In this document: positions 45,028-47,610 of the stretch, one piece after another
Layout: every line of letters starts with the position of its first letter
How positions within the stretch are numbered: position 1 is the stretch's first letter
NCBI RefSeq assembly: GCF_015487465.1
Contig: NZ_WFPS01000059.1
Location: 1-47,610 of the forward strand
Origin: Persephonella sp.
GTDB lineage: Bacteria > Aquificota > Aquificia > Aquificales > Hydrogenothermaceae
Length of the DNA stretch: 47,610 nucleotides
Direction: 5' to 3'
Notes under the pieces: generated by a model
What the model was told of the DNA's origin: nothing
The model's database searches: none
Seen by the model: only the letters and a program-made list of their open reading frames with translations
Made by a program: the position numbers and the translations under genes

Positions 45028-45882
45028 ATGGAAGATTTTATTTATCAGCTTGCTAAGGAGATCCTTTCGGATCTTCGCCTTGATAAGATGCTTATCAATA
45101 TCTCAGAAAAGATCAAAAATTATATCGGTGCTGAAAGGGCTTCTCTTTTTATCTATGATCAAGAACACAACACATTGAACTCTGTTGTTATACTTGCAGA
45201 TTCCAAAACATTAAAAAATGTCCAGATACCTGTGACGAAAGAAAGTATAGCCGGATATACAGCGATCTCAGGAAAAATACTCAACATCAAAGATGTTCAT
45301 GATTTTGATGAGCTTTACAAGATAGACAGACAGCTCAGATACCACAGTCCATGGCTTTACATTCCGCAGGTCCAAACAAAATCAATGATATCCGTTCCCA
45401 TAACAAAGGACGGAAAGATACTGGGGGTTTTTCAGGCGATAAATAAGAAAGGAGGATTCACAAAAGAGGACGAAAAAAAGCTGAAAAAACTTGTTCCGCT
45501 GATAGCAATAGCTCTTGATAGAGCATTATCGTTAAACCAGCTTGAGATGCTAAGAAGTATAGAAAGAACAATACTTGACAATGTTATGGAAGGTATTGCC
45601 CTTATTGATCTAAACTTTAGGATAAAAGAGGTAAACTCCTCCTTTATAGAGATGTTAGGATTTAGATTTTCTGAAAATGAACTGAAGAATAAGAATATAT
45701 TTGATCTAATACCTTCCCTTAAGTATTACCAAAAAAATTTTAATTTTGTTATTGATAACAACATTTCAGAAGAAATTCCTATGGAAATAATTAGAATTAA
45801 AATAATCCCTATAAACTGGGAATGTCTGCATAGAAAAGATATAAAATATCTTGCACTTATTTTTAACTTTCCCCGTGGGTAG
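45028..45882 (+). CDS. GAF-PAS sensor protein without output domain
   Basis: This 284-residue protein has a GAF domain around residues 15-175 (IGAERASLFIYDQEHNTLNS, SMISVPITKDGKILGVFQAI) and a PAS domain around 195-280 (ILDNVMEGIALIDLNFRIKEVN, SSFIEMLGFRF). No kinase, cyclase or DNA-binding domain follows; it ends soon after the PAS fold. I start at ATG 45028, one base after the proS stop; the frame stays open 11 codons further into proS. It lies 3 bases before the PilB/GspE ATPase gene, so it may be a ligand-sensing partner of the pilus or secretion motor. Its ligand is unknown. Confidence 0.87.
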   Translation: MEDFIYQLAKEILSDLRLDKMLINISEKIKNYIGAERASLFIYDQEHNTLNSVVILADSKTLKNVQIPVTKESIAGYTAISGKILNIKDVHDFDELYKIDRQLRYHSPWLYIPQVQTKSMISVPITKDGKILGVFQAINKKGGFTKEDEKKLKKLVPLIAIALDRALSLNQLEMLRSIERTILDNVMEGIALIDLNFRIKEVNSSFIEMLGFRFSENELKNKNIFDLIPSLKYYQKNFNFVIDNNISEEIPMEIIRIKIIPINWECLHRKDIKYLALIFNFPRG

Positions 45883-45885
45883 AGA

Positions 45886-47610
45886 ATGAGAGTAAAAGTA
45901 AAAAGGGCACTCCCTGAGAAAAGTTTCATTGATCTGATAATAGAGAGGCTCGGGCTTTCACCTGAAGAGATACAAAAATTCCAATCTTTGGCAAAACAGG
46001 AGAAAAAAAGCCTTCTTCAGATACTTATTGAGCAGGGTTATTCAGAAGAAGAAATATCAAAAATAAAGGCAGAATATTTTGGCTACAAATTTGTAAAACT
46101 GACAAACTATGTGCCTCCTGAAGACATAGTCCAGATTTTCAGTAAAGACTTCCTCAAAGAAAGACTTGTTCTTCCCCTTAATTATGAAGGTGGGATCCTC
46201 AGAATAGCGATGGTTGAACCAACAGACATGGTAAGCATAAATGAGGTGATAGAAAGGCTGAAGAACCACGGAATAGAGATAAATGAGGTGGATATAGTTG
46301 TAACGACCAAAAATCAGATCCTTGACAAGATAGATCTAATTTTTGAAGAAAAGAAGAAGATAGAGGAACTTCTTTCAATACTGAAAACAGAAACGCCGGT
46401 GGAAGAAATACCAGCTGAAGAAACGATCTCGGAAAAATCTTCCCCCATAATAGCTCTGGCAAACAAAATAGTTGAAGATGCTTACAGAAAAGGGGCTTCA
46501 GACATACACATACAACCTACAGAGAAAAACTCTGTTATAAGAATGAGAATTGATGGGGATCTTACAGATTATCTTGTTTTGCCTAAATATGCACATGAGC
46601 CTCTCATAACAAGGTTCAAAATAATGTCAAACATGAAAATAGACGAAAAAAGGGTTCCGCAGGACGCAAGGATCAATTTTGAGAGATACAACCCTAACAT
46701 AAAGATAGACCTCAGGGTGTCAACGGTTCCATCAATTTATGGCGAAGACCTTGTGATGAGGCTTCTTATAAAATCAGGTGCCATTCTTGATCTTGAGAAG
46801 TTGGGATTTTCAGAGGATCACCTTAAGCTATACAAAGAGATTATCAGAAAGCCTTACGGGATAATACTACATGTTGGACCTACAGGATCAGGAAAAACAA
46901 CAACCCTTTATTCAGCTTTGAGAGAGATAGACACGCCAGAAAAAAAGATAATCACAGTTGAAGATCCTGTTGAATACACCCTTGGAGGGTCTATAGTCCA
47001 GACAAGTATAAACCCCCTTGCAGGTTATACCTTTGCAAAAGCGATAAAATCATTCCTCAGACATGATCCTGACGTTATGCTTGTAGGTGAGATAAGAGAT
47101 CTTGAAACAGCAAGAATAGCTGTTGAGGCTTCCCTGACTGGACATCTTGTTTTTTCAACCCTTCACACGAATGATGCTGTTTCAACTGTTACAAGGCTTG
47201 AAGAGATGGGAATAGAAAGCTATCTTCTTGCAGATTCCCTTTTGCTTATCTGTGCCCAGAGGCTTGTAAAGAAAATATGTCCAAACTGTAAAACAGAATA
47301 CAAGCCTTCCAAAAAAGAGGAGATCATCATAAAAAATGCAGGGTTTGAAATTGATGAGAACACAAAGGTTTATAAAGGAATGGGTTGTAAGATGTGCAAT
47401 TTTACAGGTTACAAAGGGAGAACTGGAATACATGAGCTTCTCAAAGTTGATGAACAGATCAAGGGAATGCTTATAGAAAGAAGATCAACTGAAGAGATAA
47501 AACAGGTTGCCCTCAGAAAAGGCATGAAAACATTAAGACAGGATGCTGTCATGAAAGCTCTAAAAGGCATAACAACGATTGATGAGGTAATAAGGGTTAC
47601 TATTGAGTAA
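45886..47610 (+). CDS. PilB/GspE-type type IV pilus or type II secretion ATPase
   Basis: This 574-residue motor ATPase is complete, ending in TAA at the last base of the window. The N-terminal GspE/MshE-type domain spans about residues 10-150 and could bind c-di-GMP in some relatives. The core has a P-loop GPTGSGKTTTLYS near residue 330, the Asp box DPDVMLVGEIRD, the His box HTNDAVSTVTRLEEMG, and a tetracysteine zinc site (CPNCKTEY and CKMCNFTGYKGRTGIHELL). Length and N-terminal domain favour PilB, but GspE cannot be excluded because the next genes are outside the window. It is probably cotranscribed with the GAF-PAS gene. Confidence 0.92.
   Translation: MRVKVKRALPEKSFIDLIIERLGLSPEEIQKFQSLAKQEKKSLLQILIEQGYSEEEISKIKAEYFGYKFVKLTNYVPPEDIVQIFSKDFLKERLVLPLNYEGGILRIAMVEPTDMVSINEVIERLKNHGIEINEVDIVVTTKNQILDKIDLIFEEKKKIEELLSILKTETPVEEIPAEETISEKSSPIIALANKIVEDAYRKGASDIHIQPTEKNSVIRMRIDGDLTDYLVLPKYAHEPLITRFKIMSNMKIDEKRVPQDARINFERYNPNIKIDLRVSTVPSIYGEDLVMRLLIKSGAILDLEKLGFSEDHLKLYKEIIRKPYGIILHVGPTGSGKTTTLYSALREIDTPEKKIITVEDPVEYTLGGSIVQTSINPLAGYTFAKAIKSFLRHDPDVMLVGEIRDLETARIAVEASLTGHLVFSTLHTNDAVSTVTRLEEMGIESYLLADSLLLICAQRLVKKICPNCKTEYKPSKKEEIIIKNAGFEIDENTKVYKGMGCKMCNFTGYKGRTGIHELLKVDEQIKGMLIERRSTEEIKQVALRKGMKTLRQDAVMKALKGITTIDEVIRVTIE

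Overview
The window is a dense, A+T-rich bacterial chromosome segment with almost no intergenic space, many 1-38 bp gene overlaps and no mobile elements, phage genes or CRISPR arrays. Lysine/glutamate-rich proteins, AGA/AGG arginine codons, two different ATP synthase b subunits, a split ATP synthase locus and a signal-bearing c subunit together suggest a thermophilic member of the Aquificota, most likely Hydrogenothermaceae (Persephonella or Sulfurihydrogenibium type). That placement is inference from gene content, not from a marker tree.

Left part (1-12.5 kb), mostly minus strand: a partial CPA2 cation:proton antiporter, moaE, a thioredoxin-fold lipoprotein, an aspartate aminotransferase, ygfZ, then plus-strand tlyA and a LysR regulator. 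After a strong terminator comes the minus-strand replication and envelope block tmk-holB-ricT-kdsD, then a small NifU-type Fe-S protein (+) converging on glnE (-).

Middle (12.5-25.4 kb), all plus strand: an HtrA-like lipoprotein protease, a short sigma-70 factor, tyrS, a DedA-family protein, argD, RNase R, and the first ATP synthase operon (atpF'-atpF-atpH-atpA-atpG-atpD), which lacks atpC (epsilon).

Signalling region (25.4-32.5 kb): a c-di-GMP protein with a globin-like domain, a CZB zinc domain, a degenerate GGDEF and an EAL domain, preceded by a long hairpin that covers its ribosome binding site. tsaD and ctpA follow on the minus strand. A two-gene minus-strand operon then pairs a diiron (ODP) metallo-beta-lactamase-fold protein with an intact GGDEF-EAL enzyme. 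Together these look like oxygen, NO or metal inputs into c-di-GMP turnover.

Right part (32.5-47.6 kb): aroC; the second ATP synthase operon (atpB, a Usp-like gene, atpE); the rpmH-rnpA-yidD-yidC-mnmE cluster; rho-rpmE-prfA; tRNA-Arg(ACG); a small Cys-rich ORF; tRNA-Ala(GGC) with an unusual C33; a split YeeE/YedE sulfur-transport pair (-); proS; a GAF-PAS protein; and a PilB/GspE-type ATPase ending at the window edge.

I did not find a clearly new multi-gene system. The most unusual material is the four-domain c-di-GMP sensor with its hairpin leader, the ODP/GGDEF-EAL operon, the Usp gene inside the split F0 operon, the argD leader, and the nfu/glnE junction where both stop codons sit in one hairpin loop.
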